A stretch of 64,000 bases of DNA, taken from assembly GCA_964036665.1 (NCBI GenBank), contig OZ038526.1, positions 15,438,001-15,502,000 on the forward strand. The letters run 5' to 3'. Below are positions 1 through 12,600 of this stretch, piece after piece (position 1 is the stretch's first letter; each line of letters opens with the position of its first letter). Source of the stretch: Gordius sp. MW1 (lineage: Eukaryota; Nematomorpha; Gordioida; Gordea; Gordiidae). The translations under genes were made by a program, and so were the position numbers. A model generated the notes under the pieces. It did not search any database and had not been told where the DNA came from. It saw nothing but the letters and a program-made list of their open reading frames with translations.

Positions 1-5
1 TTTTT

Positions 6-349
6 ACTTGGGATCATAGAAACCACGTCTGAAAACGACAACTTTCATCGGATGAATACGGTTCAAAGTAAAATATGTGAAAAATTTTGAGGCAAAAATA
101 TTTATGTTTTCGATTCTATGTGAAAGAGCATGAAAAAATATATAAAAGTAAGCCAATTTGAGAATCCTATTATCCTCGATTGACTTCCGAAAAGAGGTTT
201 TAAGCTGCGAGAACTATCATTTTGACAAAAGACAATGTTTTATTGTTGCGATTAGTTTGTTGTATCGCAACGTGAGTGCCTAATTTTTGAAAACTGTAAT
301 ATGCGATCATGATTTCAAAGTAATAATTTTTAAATTCTGATAAATTTTT
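6..349 (+). repeat. Type-A variant monomer (first of 15)
   Basis: A coherent haplotype of linked changes: GTAAAATATG, GAGGCAAA, ATTTATGTTTT(T)CG, GACAATGTTTTATTG (which removes the AACGTT site found in most monomers), GTGCCTAATTTT, ACTGTAATATGCG and usually TAATAATTTTTAAATTC. Complete type-A monomers start at 6, 2757, 4471, 7220, 9640, 11361, 15497, 30493, 36696, 41861, 44621, 45311, 46690, 48758 and 51518. Those after 30 kb mostly read GGCAAATATATTT and GAACCATC, forming a subtype; 44621 and 51518 keep the earlier form. None occurs in 16-30 kb or after 52 kb. The minus strand of this tail is open for 61 codons by chance. Confidence 0.85.
100..110 (+). other. ATTTATGTTTT, exact match to the budding-yeast ARS core (type-A monomers only)
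   Basis: The 11-mer fits WTTTAYRTTTW at every position. Ordinary monomers have ATTTATTTTTT here, one mismatch. It recurs in every type-A monomer and in the type-A head of the chimeric monomer 33251. The consensus is defined for Saccharomyces only, and animal or plant origins do not depend on it, so this is recorded as a string match and not as an origin. Confidence 0.25.
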
Positions 350-1626
350 ACTTGGGATCATAGAAACCACGTCTGAAAACGACAACTTTCATCGGATGAA
401 TACGGTTCAAAGAAAAATATGTGAAAAATTTTGAGGTAAAAATATTTATTTATTTCGATTCTATGTGAAAGAGCATGAAAAAATATATAAAAGTAAGCCA
501 ATTTGAGAATCCTATTATCCTCGATTGACTTCCGAAAAGAGGTTTTAAGCTGCGAGAACTATCATTTTGACAAAAGACAACGTTTTATTGTTGCGATTAG
601 TTTGTTGTATCGCAACGTGAGTGCTTAATTTTTGGAAACTGCTCTATGCGATCATGATTTCAAAGTAATAGTTTTTAGATTCTGATAAATATTTACTTGG
701 GATCATAGAAACCACGTCTGAAAACGACAACTTTCATCGGATGAACACGGTTCAAAGAAAAATATGTGAAAAATTTTGAGGTAAAATTTTTTATTTTTTT
801 CGATTCTCTGTGAAAGAGCATGAAAAAATATATAAAAGTAAGCCAATTTGAGAATCCTATTATCCTCGATTGACTTCCGAAAAGAGGTTTTAAGCTGCGA
901 GAACTATCATTTTGACAAAAGACAACGTTTTATTGTTGCGATTAATTTGTTGTATCGCAACGTGAGTGCTTAATTTTTGAAAACTGCTCTATGCGTCAAA
1001 GTAATAGTTTTTAGATTCTGATAAATTTTTACTTGGGATCATAGAAACCACGTCTGAAAACGACAACTTTCATCGGATGAATACGGTTCAAAGAAAAATA
1101 TGTGAAAAATTTTGAGGTAAAATTTTTTATTTTTTTCGATTCTATGTGAAAGAGCATGAAAAAATATATAAAAGTAAGCCAATTTGAGAATCCTATTATC
1201 CTCGATTGACTTCCGAAAAGAGGTTTTAATCTGCGAGAACTATCATTTTGACAAAAGACAACGTTTTATTGTTGCGATTAGTTTGTTGTATCGCAACGTG
1301 AGTGCTTAATTTTTGAAAACTGCTCTATGCGATCATTCAAAGTAATAGTTTTTAGATTCTGATAAATTTTTACTTGGGATCATAGAAACCACGTCTGAAA
1401 ACGACAACTTTCATCGGATGAATACGGTTCAAAAATATGTGAAAAATTGTGAGGTAAAAATATTTATTTTTTTCGATTCTATGTGAAAGAGCATGAAAAA
1501 ATATATAAAAGTAAGTCAATTTGAGAATCCTATTATCCTCGATTGACTTCCGAAAAGAGGTTTTAAGCTGCGAGAACTATCATTTTGACAAAAGACAACG
1601 TTTTATTGTTGCGATTAGTTTGTTGT

Positions 1627-1650
1627 ATCGCAACGTGAAATCGCAACGTG
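1627..1650. repeat. 13 bp tandem duplication of the stem-loop right arm
   Basis: ATCGCAACGTGAA is directly repeated, giving two right arms for one left arm GTTGCGAT. The monomer (start 1372) would be 358 bp but is 354 bp because of a 4 bp loss elsewhere (GTTCAAAAATATG). Confidence 0.9.
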
Positions 1651-2756
1651 AGTGCTTAATTTTTGAAAACTGCTCTATGCGATCATGATTTCAAAGTAAT
1701 AGTTTTTAGATTCTGATAAATTTTTACTTGGGATCATAGAAACCACGTCTGAAAACGACAACTTTCATCGGATGAATACGGTTCAAAGAAAAATATGTGA
1801 AAAATTGTCAGGTAAAAATATTTATTTTTTTCGATTCTATGTGAAAGAGCATGAAAAAATATATAAAAGTAAGCCAATTTGAGAATCCTCTTATATTCGA
1901 TTGACTTCCGAAAAGAGGTTTTAAGCTGCGAGAACTATCATTTAGACAAAAGACAACGTTTTATTGTTGCGATTAGTTTGTTGTATCGCAACGTGAGTGC
2001 TTAATTTTTGAAAACTGCTCTATGCGATCATTCAAAGTAATAGTTTTTAGATTCTGATAAATTTTTACTTGGGATCATAGAAACCACGTCTGAAAACGAC
2101 AACTTTCATCGGATGAATACGGTTCAAAGATAAATATGTGAAAAATTGTGAGGTAAAAATATTTATTTTTTTCGATTCTATGTGAAAGAGCATGAAAAAA
2201 TATATAAAAGTAAGTCAATTTGAGAATCCTATTATCCTCGATTGACTTCCGAAAAGAGGTTTTAAGCTGCGAGAACTATCATTTTGACAAAAGACAACGT
2301 TTTATTGTTGCGATTAGTTTGTTGTATCGCAACGTGAGTGCTTAATTTTTGAAAACTGCTCTATGCGATCATGATTTCAAAGTAATAGTTTTTATATTCT
2401 GATAAATTTTTACTTGGGATCATAGAAACCACGTCTGAAAACGACAACTTTCATCGGATGAATACGGTTCAAAGAAAAATATGTGAAAAATTTTGAGGTA
2501 AAAATATTTATTTTTTTCGATTCTATGTGAAAGAGCATGAAAAAATATATAAAAGTAAGCCAATTTGAGAATCCTATTATCCTCGATTGACTTCCGAAAA
2601 GAGGTTTTAAGCTGCGAGAACTATCATTTTGACAAAAGACAACGTTTTATTGTTGCGATTAGTTTGTTGTATCGCAACGTGAGTGCTTAATTTTTCAAAA
2701 CTGCTCTATGCGGTCATGATTTCAAAGTAAAAGTTTTTAGATTCTGATAAATTTTT

Positions 2757-5700
2757 ACTTAAGATCATAGAAACCACGTCTGAAAACGACAACTTTCATC
2801 GGATGAATACGGTTCAAAGTAAAATATGTGAAAAATTTTGAGGCAAAAATATTTATGTTTTCGATTCTATGTGAAAGAGCATGAAAAAATATATAAAAGT
2901 AAGCCAATTTGAGAATCCTATTATCCTCGATTGACTTCCGAAAAGAGGTTTTAAGCTGCGAGAACTATCATTTTGACAAAAGACAATGTTTTATTGTTGC
3001 GATTAGTTTGTTGTATCGCAACGTGAGTGCCTAATTTTTGAAAACTGTAATATGCGATCATGATTTCAAAGTAATAATTTTTAAATTCTGATAAATTTTT
3101 ACTTGGGATCATAGAAACCACGTCTGAAAACGACAACTTTCATCGGATGAATACGGTTCAAAGAAAAATATGTGAAAAATTTTGAGGTAAAAATATTTAT
3201 TTATTTCGATTCTATGTGAAAGAGCATGAAAAAATATATAAAAGTAAGCCAATTTGAGAATCCTATTATCCTCGATTGACTTCCGAAAAGAGGTTTTAAG
3301 CTGCGAGAACTATCATTTTGACAAAAGACAACGTTTTATTGTTGCGATTAGTTTGTTGTATCGCAACGTGAGTGCTTAATTTTTGGAAACTGCTCTATGC
3401 GATCATGATTTCAAAGTAATAGTTTTTAGATTCTGATAAATATTTACTTGGGATCATAGAAACCACGTCTGAAAACGACAACTTTCATCGGATGAATACG
3501 GTTCAAAGAAAAATATGTGAAAATTTTTGAGGTAAAATTTTTTATTTTTTTCGATTCTAAGAGCATGAAAAAATATATAAAAGTAAGCCAATTTGAGAAT
3601 CCCATATCCTCGATTGACTTCCGAAAAGAGGTTTTAAGCTGCGAGAACTATCATTTTGACAAAAGACAACGTTTTATTGTTGCGATTAGTTTGTTGTATC
3701 GCAACGTGAGTGCTTAATTTTTGGAAACTGCTCTATGCGATCATGATTTCAAAGTAATAGTTTTTAGATTCTGATAAATTTTTACTTGGGATCATAGAAA
3801 CCACGTCTGAAAACGACAACTTTCATCGGATGAATACGGTTCAAAGAAAAATATGTGAAAAATTTTGAGGTAAAAATATTTATTTTTTTCGATTCTATGT
3901 GAAAGAGCATGAAAAAATATATAAAAGTAAGCCAATTTGAGAATCCTATTATCCTGGATTGACTTCCGAAAAGAGGTTTTAAGCTGCGAGAACTATCATT
4001 TTGACAAAAGACAACGTTTTATTGTTGCGATTAGTTTGTTGTATCGCAACGTGAGTGCTTAATTTTTGAAAACTGCTCTATGCGATCATGATTTCAAAGT
4101 AATAGTTTTTAGATTCTGATAAATTTTTACTTGGGATCATGGAAACCACGTCTGAAAACGACAACTTTCATCGGATGAATACGGTTCAAAGAAAAATATG
4201 TGCAAAATTTTGAGGTAAAAATATTTATTTTTTTCGATTCTATGTAAAAGAGCATGAAAAAATATATAAAGTAAGCCAATTTGAGAATCCTATTATCCTC
4301 GATTGACTTCCGAAAAGAGGTTTTAAGCGGCGAGAACTATATTTGACAAAAGACAACGTTTTATTGTTGCGATTAGTTTGTTGTATCGCAACGTGAGAGC
4401 TTAATTTTTAAAAACTGCTCTATGCGATCATGATTTCAAAGTAATAGTTTTTAAATTCTGATAAATTTTTACTTGGGATCATAGAAACCACGTCTGAAAA
4501 CGACAACTTTCATCGGATGAATACGGTTCAAAGTAAAATATGTGAAAAATTTTGAGGCAAAAATATTTATGTTTTCGATTCTATGTGAAAGAGCATGAAA
4601 AAATATATAAAAGTAAGCCAATTTGAGAATCCTATTATCCTCGAATGACTTCCGAAAAGAGGTTTTAAGCTGCGAGAACTATCATTTTGACAAAAGACAA
4701 TGTTTTATTGTTGCGATTAGTTTGTTGTATCGCAACGTGAGTGCCTAATTTTTGAAAACTGTAATATGCGATCATGATTTCAAAGTAATAATTTTTAAAT
4801 TCTGATAAATTTTTACTTGGGATCATAGAAACCACGTCTGAAAACGACAACTTTCATCGGATGAATACGGTTCAAAGAAAAATATGTGAAAAATTTTGAG
4901 GTAAAAATATTTATTTATTTCGATTCTATGTGAAAGAGCATGAAAAAATATATAAAAGTAAGCCAATTTGAGAATCCTATTATCCTCGATTGACTTCCGA
5001 AAAGAGGTTTTAAGCTGCGAGAACTATCATTTTGACAAAAGACAACGTTTTATTGTTGCGATTAGTTTGTTGTATCGCAACGTGAGTGCTTAATTTTTGG
5101 AAACTGCTCTATGCGATCATGATTTCAAAGTAATAGTTTTTAGATTCTGATAAATTTTTACTTGGGATCATAGAAACCACGTCTGAAAACGACAACTTTC
5201 ATCGGATGAATACGGTTCAAAGAAAAATATGTGAAAAATTTTGAGGTAAAAATATTTATTTTTTTCGATTCTATGTGAAAGAGCATGAAAAAATATATAA
5301 AAGTAAGCCAATTTGAAAATCCTATTATCCTCGATTGACTTCCGAAAAGAGGTTTTAAGCTGCGAGAACTATCATTTTGACAAAGACAACGTTTTATTGT
5401 TGCGATTAGTTTGTTGTATCGCAACGTGAGTGCTTAATTTTTGAAAACTGCTCTATGCGATCATGATTTCAAAGTAATAGTTTTTAAATTCTGATAAATT
5501 TTTACTTGGGATCATGGAAACCACGTCTGAAAACGACAACTTTCATCGGATGAATACGGTTCAAAGTAAAATATGTGAAAAATTTTGAGGCAAAAATATT
5601 TATTTTTTTCGATTCTATGTGAAAGAGCATGAAAAAATATATAAAAGTAAGCCAATTTGAGAATCCTATTATCCTCGATTGACTTCCGAAAAGAGGTTTT

Positions 5701-7219
5701 AAGCTGCGAGAACTATCATTTTGACAAAAGACATCGTTTTATTGTTGCGATTAGTTTGTTGTATCGCAACGTGAGTGCTTAATTTTTGAAAACTGCTCTA
5801 TGCGATCATGTTTCAAAGTAATAGTTTTTAGATTCTCATAAATTTTTACATAGAAACCACGTCTGAAAACGACAACTTTCATCGGATGAATACGGTTCAA
5901 AGTAAAATATGTGAAAAATTTTGAGGTAAAAATTTTTATTTTTTTCGATTCTATGTGAAAGAGCATGAAAAAATATATAAAAGTAAGCCAATTTGAGAAT
6001 CCTATTATCCTCGATTGACTTCCGAAAAGAGGTTTTAAGCTGCGAGAACTATCATTTTGACAAAAGACAACGTTTTATTGTTGCGATTAGTTTGTTGTAT
6101 CGCAACGTGAGTGCTTAATTTTTGAAAACTGCTCTATGCGATCATGATTTTAAAGTAATAGTTTTTAGATTCTGATAAATTTTTACTTGGAATCATAGAA
6201 ACCACGTCTGAAAACGACAACTTTCATCGGATGAATACGGTTCAAAGAAAAATATGTGAAAAATTTTGAGGTAAAAATATTTATTTTTTTCGATTCTATG
6301 TGAAAGAGCATAAAAAAATATATAAAAGTAAGCCAATTTGAGAATCCTATTATCCTCGATTGACTTCCGAAAAGAGGTTTTAAGCTGCGAGAACTATCAT
6401 TTTGACAAAAGACAACGTTTTATTGTTGCGATTAGTTTGTTGTATCGCAACGTGAGTGCTTAATTTTTGAAAACTGCTCTATGCGATCATGATTTCAAAG
6501 TAATAGTTTTTAGATTCTGATAAATTTTTACTTGGGATCATAGAAACCACGTCTGAAAACGACAACTTTCATCGGATGAATACGGTTCAAAGTAAAATAT
6601 GTGAAAAATTTTGAGGTAAAAATATTTATTTTTTTCGATTCTATGTGAAAGAGCATGAAAAAATATATAAAAGTAAGCCAATTTGAGAATCCTATTATCC
6701 TCGATTGACTTCCGAAAAGAGGTTTTAAGCTGCGAGAACTATCATTTTGACAAAAGACAACGTTTTATTGTTGCGATTAGTTTGTTGTATCGCAACGTGA
6801 GTGCTTAATTTTTGAAAACTGCTCTATGCGATCATGATTTCAAAGTAATAGTTTTTAGATTCTGATAAATTTTTACTTGGGATCATAGAAACCGCGTCTG
6901 AAAACGACAACTTTCATCGGATGAATACGGTTCAAAGAAAAATATGTGAAAAGTTTTGAGGTAAAAATATTTATTTTTTTCGATTCTATGTGAAAGAGCA
7001 TGAAAAAATATATAAAAGTAAGCCAATTTGAGAATCCTATTATCCTCGATTGACTTCCGAAAAGAGGTTTTAAGCTGCGAGAACTATCATTTTGACAAAA
7101 GACAACGTTTTATTGTTGCGATTAGTTTGTTGTATCGCAACGTGAGTGCTTAATTTTTCAAAACTGCTCTTTGCGGTCATGATTTCAAAGTAAAAGTTTT
7201 TAGATTCTGATAAATTTTT
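2757..7219 (+). repeat. Mixed block of 13 monomers, including an early copy of the 12-mer segment
   Basis: Monomer starts: 2757, 3101, 3446, 3784, 4129, 4471, 4815, 5160, 5504, 5848, 6185, 6530, 6875. The first two repeat the head of the 8-mer HOR, with ACTTAAGATC instead of ACTTGGGATC at 2757. From 3446 to about 5463 the monomers match 10329-12353 and 14465-16489, including the 342 bp monomer, GAAAATCC and GACAAAGACAACG variants. Monomer 3446 has a private 6 bp loss, CGATTCTAAGAGC. Monomer 5848 lacks 8 bp of the anchor. Starts 6185 (GGAATCATAG), 6875 (ACCGCGTCTG, GAAAAGTTTTG) and the type-A monomer that follows at 7220 prefigure the order seen in the 10-mer HOR. Confidence 0.8.
5843..5853 (+). 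repeat. Anchor deletion: monomer lacking CTTGGGAT
   Basis: TTTTTACATAG replaces TTTTTACTTGGGATCATAG, an 8 bp loss that shortens this monomer to 337 bp. It is the only monomer in the window without a recognisable ACTTG anchor and was placed by its flanks. The preceding tail also has CATGTTTC and TTCTCATA, private changes. Confidence 0.85.
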
Positions 7220-9639
7220 ACTTGGGATCATAGAAACCACGTCTGAAAACGACAACTTTCATCGGATGAATACGGTTCAAAGTAAAATATGTGAAAAATT
7301 TTGAGGCAAAAATATTTATGTTTTCGATTCTATGTGAAAGAGCATGAAAAAATATATAAAAGTAAGCCAATTTGAGAATCCTATTATCCTCGATTGACTT
7401 CCGAAAAGAGGTTTTAAGCTGCGAGAACTATCATTTTGACAAAAGACAATGTTTTATTGTTGCGATTAGTTTGTTGTATCGCAACGTGAGTGCCTAATTT
7501 TTGAAAACTGTAATATGCGATCATGATTTCAAAGTAATAATTTTTAAATTCTGATAAATTTTTACTTGGGATCATAGAAACCACGTCTGAAAACGACAAC
7601 TTTCATCGGATGAATACGGTTCAAAGAAAAATATGTGAAAAATTTTGAGGTAAAAATATTTATTTATTTCGATTCTATGTGAAAGAGCATGAAAAAATAT
7701 ATAAAAGTAAGCCAATTTGAGAATCCTATTATCCTCGATTGACTTCCGAAAAGAGGTTTTAAGCTGCGAGAACTATCATTTTGACAAAAGACAACGTTTT
7801 ATTGTTGCGATTAGTTTGTTGTATCGCAACGTGAGTGCTTAATTTTTGGAAACTGCTCTATGCGATCATGATTTCAAAGTAATAGTTTTTAGATTCTGAT
7901 AAATATTTACTTGGGATCATAGAAACCACGTCTGAAAACGACAACTTTCATCGGATGAACACGGTTCAAAGAAAAATATGTGAAAAATTTTGAGGTAAAA
8001 TTTTTTATTTTTTTCGATTCTATGTGAAAGAGCATGAAAAAATATATAAAAGTAAGCCAATTTGAGAATCCTATTATCCTCGATTGACTTCCGAAAAGAG
8101 GTTTTAAGCTGCGAGAACTATCATTTTGACAAAAGACAACGTTTTATTGTTGCGATTAGTTTGTTGTATCGCAACGTGAGTGCTTAATTTTTGAAAACTG
8201 CTCTATGCGATCATTCAAAGTAATAGTTTTTAGATTCTGATAAATTTTTACTTGGGATCATAGAAACCACGTCTGAAAACGACAACTTTCATCGGATGAA
8301 TACGGTTCAAAGATAAATATGTGAAAAATTGTGAGGTAAAAATATTTATTTTTTTCGATTCTATGTGAAAGAGCATGAAAAAATATATAAAAGTAAGTCA
8401 ATTTGAGAATCCTATTATCCTCGATTGACTTCCGAAAAGAGGTTTTAAGCTGCGAGAACTATCATTTTGACAAAAGACAACGTTTTATTGTTGCGATTAG
8501 TTTGTTGTATCGCAACGTGAAATCGCAACGTGAGTGCTTAATTTTTGAAAACTGCTCTATGCGATCATGATTTCAAAGTAATAGTTTTTAGATTCTGATA
8601 AATTTTTACTTGGGATCATAGAAACCACGTCTGAAAACGACAACTTTCATCGGATGAATACGGTTCAAAGAAAAATATGTGAAAAATTGTGAGGTAAAAA
8701 TATTTATTTTTTTCGATTCTATGTGAAAGAGCATGAAAAAATATATAAAAGTAAGCCAATTTGAGAATCCTCTTATATTCGATTGACTTCCGAAAAGAGG
8801 TTTTAAGCTGCGAAAACTATCATTTAGACAAAAGACAACGTTTTATTGTTGCGATTAGTTTGTTGTATCGCAACGTGAGTGCTTAATTTTTGAAAACTGC
8901 TCTATGCGATCATTCAAAGTAATAGTTTTTAGATTCTGATAAATTTTTACTTGGGATCATAGAAACCACGTCTGAAAACGACAACTTTCATCGGATGAAT
9001 ACGGTTCAAAGATAAATATGTGAAAAATTGTGAGGTAAAAATATTTATTTTTTTCGATTCTATGTGAAAGAGCATGAAAAAATATATAAAAGTAAGTCAA
9101 TTTGAGAATCCTATTTTACCTCGATTGACTTCCGAAAAGAGGTTTTAAGCTGCGAGAACTATCATTTTGACAAAAGACAACGTTTTATTGTTGCGATTAG
9201 TTTGTTGTATCGCAACGTGAGTGCTTAATTTTTGAAAACTGCTCTATGCGATCATGATTTCAAAGTAATAGTTTTTAGATTCTGATAAATTTTTACTTGG
9301 GATCATAGAAACCACGTCTGAAAACGACAACTTTCATCGGATGAATACGGTTCAAAGAAAAATATGTGAAAAATTTTGAGGTAAAAATATTTATTTTTTT
9401 CGATTCTATGTGAAAGAGCATAAAAAAATATATAAAAGTAAGCCAATTTGAGAATCCTATTATCCTCGATTGACTTCCGAAAAGAGGTTTTAAGCTGCGA
9501 GAACTATCATTTTGACAAAAGACAACGTTTTATTGTTGCGATTAGTTTGTTGTATCGCAACGTGAGTGCTTAATTTTTCAAAACTGCTCTATGCGGTCAT
9601 GATTTCAAAGTAAAAGTTTTTAGATTCTGATAAATTTTT
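7220..9639 (+). repeat. 7-monomer derivative of the 8-mer HOR
   Basis: Monomer starts: 7220, 7564, 7909, 8250, 8608, 8949, 9295. The first three align with 6, 350 and 695 at an offset of 7214 bp, including the rare GATGAACACGG at 7909. Monomer 7909 then ends like monomer 1031 (GATCATTCAAAG) instead of like 695 (GCGTCAAAG), so one monomer has been lost by fusion of two. Starts 8250, 8608 and 8949 match 1372, 1726 and 2067, including the 13 bp duplication and CTTATATTCG. Start 9295 matches 2412 but has CATAAAAAAAT. Confidence 0.8.
8509..8532. repeat. 13 bp tandem duplication of the stem-loop right arm
   Basis: Same allele as at 1627, in the corresponding monomer (start 8250) of the 7-monomer derivative, length 358 bp. 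Supports descent of the two blocks from one HOR. Confidence 0.9.
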
Positions 9640-12600
9640 ACTTGGGATCATAGAAACCACGTCTGAAAACGACAACTTTCATCGGATGAATACGGTTCAA
9701 AGTAAAATATGTGAAAAATTTTGAGGCAAAAATATTTATGTTTTCGATTCTATGTGAAAGAGCATGAAAAAATATATAAAAGTAAGCCAATTTGAGAATC
9801 CTATTATCCTCGATTGACTTCCGAAAAGAGGTTTTAAGCTGCGAGAACTATCATTTTGACAAAAGACAATGTTTTATTGTTGCGATTAGTTTGTTGTATC
9901 GCAACGTGAGTGCCTAATTTTTGAAAACTGTAATATGCGATCATGATTTCAAAGTAATAATTTTTAAATTCTGATAAATTTTTACTTGGGATCATAAAAA
10001 CCACGTCTGAAAACGACAACTTTCATCGGATGAATACAGTTCAAAGAAAAATATGTGAAAAATTTTGAGGTAAAAATATTTATTTATTTCGATTCTATGT
10101 GAAAGAGCATGAAAAAATATATAAAAGTAAGCCAATTTGAGAATCCTATTATCCTCGATTGACTTCCGAAAAGAGGTTTTAAGCTGCGAGAACTATCATT
10201 TTGACAAAAGACAACGTTTTATTGTTGCGATTAGTTTGTTGTATCGCAACGTGAGTGCTTAATTTTTGGAAACTGCTCTATGCGATCATGATTTCAAAGT
10301 AATAGTTTTTAGATTCTGATAAATATTTACTTGGGATCATAGAAACCACGTCTGAAAACGACAACTTTCATCGGATGAATACGGTTCAAAGAAAAATATG
10401 TGAAAATTTTTGAGGTAAAATTTTTTATTTTTTTCGATTCTATGTGAAAGAGCATGAAAAAATATATAAAAGTAAGCCAATTTGAGAATCCTATTATCCT
10501 CGATTGACTTCCGAAAAGATGTTTTAAGCTGCGAGAACTATCATTTTGACAAAAGACAACGTTTTATTGTTGCGATTAGTTTGTTGTATCGCAACGTGAG
10601 TGCTTAATTTTTGGAAACTGCTCTATGCGATCATGATTTCAAAGTAATAGTTTTTAGATTCTGATAAATTTTTACTTGGGATCATAGAAACCACGTCTGA
10701 AAACGACAACTTTCATCGGATGAATACGGTTCAAAGAAAAATATGTGAAAAATTTTGAGGTAAAAATATTTATTTTTTTCGATTCTATGTGAAAGAGCAT
10801 GAAAAAATATATAAAAGTAAGCCAATTTGAGAATCCTATTATCCTGGATTGACTTCCGAAAAGAGGTTTTAAGCTGCGAGAACTATCATTTTGACAAAAG
10901 ACAACGTTTTATTGTTGCGATTAGTTTGTTGTATCGCAACGTGAGTGCTTAATTTTTGAAAACTGCTCTATGCGATCATGATTTCAAAGTAATAGTTTTT
11001 AGATTCTGATAAATTTTTACTTGGGATCATGGAAACCACGTCTGAAAACGACAACTTTCATCGGATGAATACGGTTCAAAGAAAAACATGTGAAAAATTT
11101 TGAGGTAAAAATATTTATTTTTTTCGATTCTATGTAAAAGAGCATGAAAAAATATATAAAGTAAGCCAATTTGAGAATCCTATTATCCTCGATTGACTTC
11201 CGAAAAGAGGTTTTAAGCGGCGAGAACTATATTTGACAAAAGACAACGTTTTATTGTTGCGATTAGTTTGTTGTATCGCAACGTGAGAGCTTAATTTTTG
11301 AAAACTGCTCTATGCGATCATGATTTCAAAGTAATAGTTTTTAAATTCTGATAAATTTTTACTTGGGATCATAGAAACCACGTCTGAAAACGACAACTTT
11401 CATCGGATGAATACGGTTCAAAGTAAAATATGTGAAAAATTTTGAGGCAAAAATATTTATGTTTTCGATTCTATGTGAAAGAGCATGAAAAAATATATAA
11501 AAGTAAGCCAATTTGAGAATCCTATTATCCTCGATTGACTTCCGAAAAGAGGTTTTAAGCTGCGAGAACTATCATTTTGACAAAAGACAATGTTTTATTG
11601 TTGCGATTAGTTTGTTGTATCGCAACGTGAGTGCCTAATTTTTGAAAACTGTAATATGCGATCATGATTTCAAAGTAATAATTTTTAAATTCTGATAAAT
11701 TTTTACTTGGGATCATAGAAACCACGTCTGAAAACGACAACTTTCATCGGATGAATACGGTTCAAAGAAAAATATGTGAAAAATTTTGAGGTAAAAATAT
11801 TTATTTATTTCGATTCTATGTGAAAGAGCATGAAAAAATATATAAAAGTAAGCCAATTTGAGAATCCTATTATCCTCGATTGACTTCCGAAAAGAGGTTT
11901 TAAGCTGCGAGAACTATCATTTTGACAAAAGACAACGTTTTATTGTTGCGATTAGTTTGTTGTATCGCAACGTGAGTGCTTAATTTTTGGAAACTGCTCT
12001 ATGCGATCATGATTTCAAAGTAATAGTTTTTAGATTCTGATAAATTTTTACTTGGGATCATAGAAACCACGTCTGAAAACGACAACTTTCATCGGATGAA
12101 TACGGTTCAAAGAAAAATATGTGAAAAATTTTGAGGTAAAAATATTTATTTTTTTCGATTCTATGTGAAAGAGCATGAAAAAATATATAAAAGTAAGCCA
12201 ATTTGAAAATCCTATTATCCTCGATTGACTTCCGAAAAGAGGTTTTAAGCTGCGAGAACTATCATTTTGACAAAGACAACGTTTTATTGTTGCGATTAGT
12301 TTGTTGTATCGCAACGTGAGTGCTTAATTTTTGAAAACTGCTCTATGCGATCATTCAAAGTAATAGTTTTTAGATTCTGATAAATTTTTACTTGGGATCA
12401 TAGAAACCACGTCTGAAAACGACAACTTTCATCGGATGAATACGGTTCAAAGATAAATATGTGAAAAATTGTGAGGTAAAAATATTTTTTTTTTTCGATT
12501 CTATGTGAAAGAGCATGAAAAAATATATAAAAGTAAGCCAATTTGAGAATCCTATTATCCTCGATTGACTTCCGAAAAGAGGTTTTAAGCTGCGAGAACT

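Larger units (their letters stand above)
1..2756 (+). repeat. 8-monomer higher-order repeat, 2751 bp
   Basis: Monomer starts: 6, 350, 695, 1031, 1372, 1726, 2067, 2412. Monomer 9 (2757) and monomer 10 (3101) again match monomers 1 and 2, giving the 2751 bp period. Distinguishing marks: type-A monomer at 6; GATGAACACGG at start 695; GCGTCAAAG (9 bp deletion) at the end of 695 and GATCATTCAAAG (4 bp deletion) at the ends of 1031 and 1726; a 13 bp internal duplication in 1372; CTTATATTCG and CATTTAGAC in 1726; AGATAAATATG in 2067. After two monomers of the second copy the order changes, so only one complete copy is present. Confidence 0.85.

Noticed and set aside
200-385. 61-codon minus-strand open frame, repeated 15 times at type-A monomers
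   Set aside because: It spans the tail of one monomer and the head of the next, with no coding signature or conserved domain. It recurs only because the type-A allele lacks stops in that frame.
3517-3717. 60-67-codon open frames at 3517, 25481, 43739, 50636 (plus strand) and 5751, 42558 (minus strand)
   Set aside because: All lie inside single monomers or monomer junctions and arise from private indels or stop-codon substitutions in a non-coding repeat.
5158-5424. 88-codon minus-strand open frame, also at 12048 and 16184
   Set aside because: It is the ordinary satellite monomer with a 1 bp loss (GACAAAGAC) that shifts past a stop. The copies are products of block duplication, not conserved genes.
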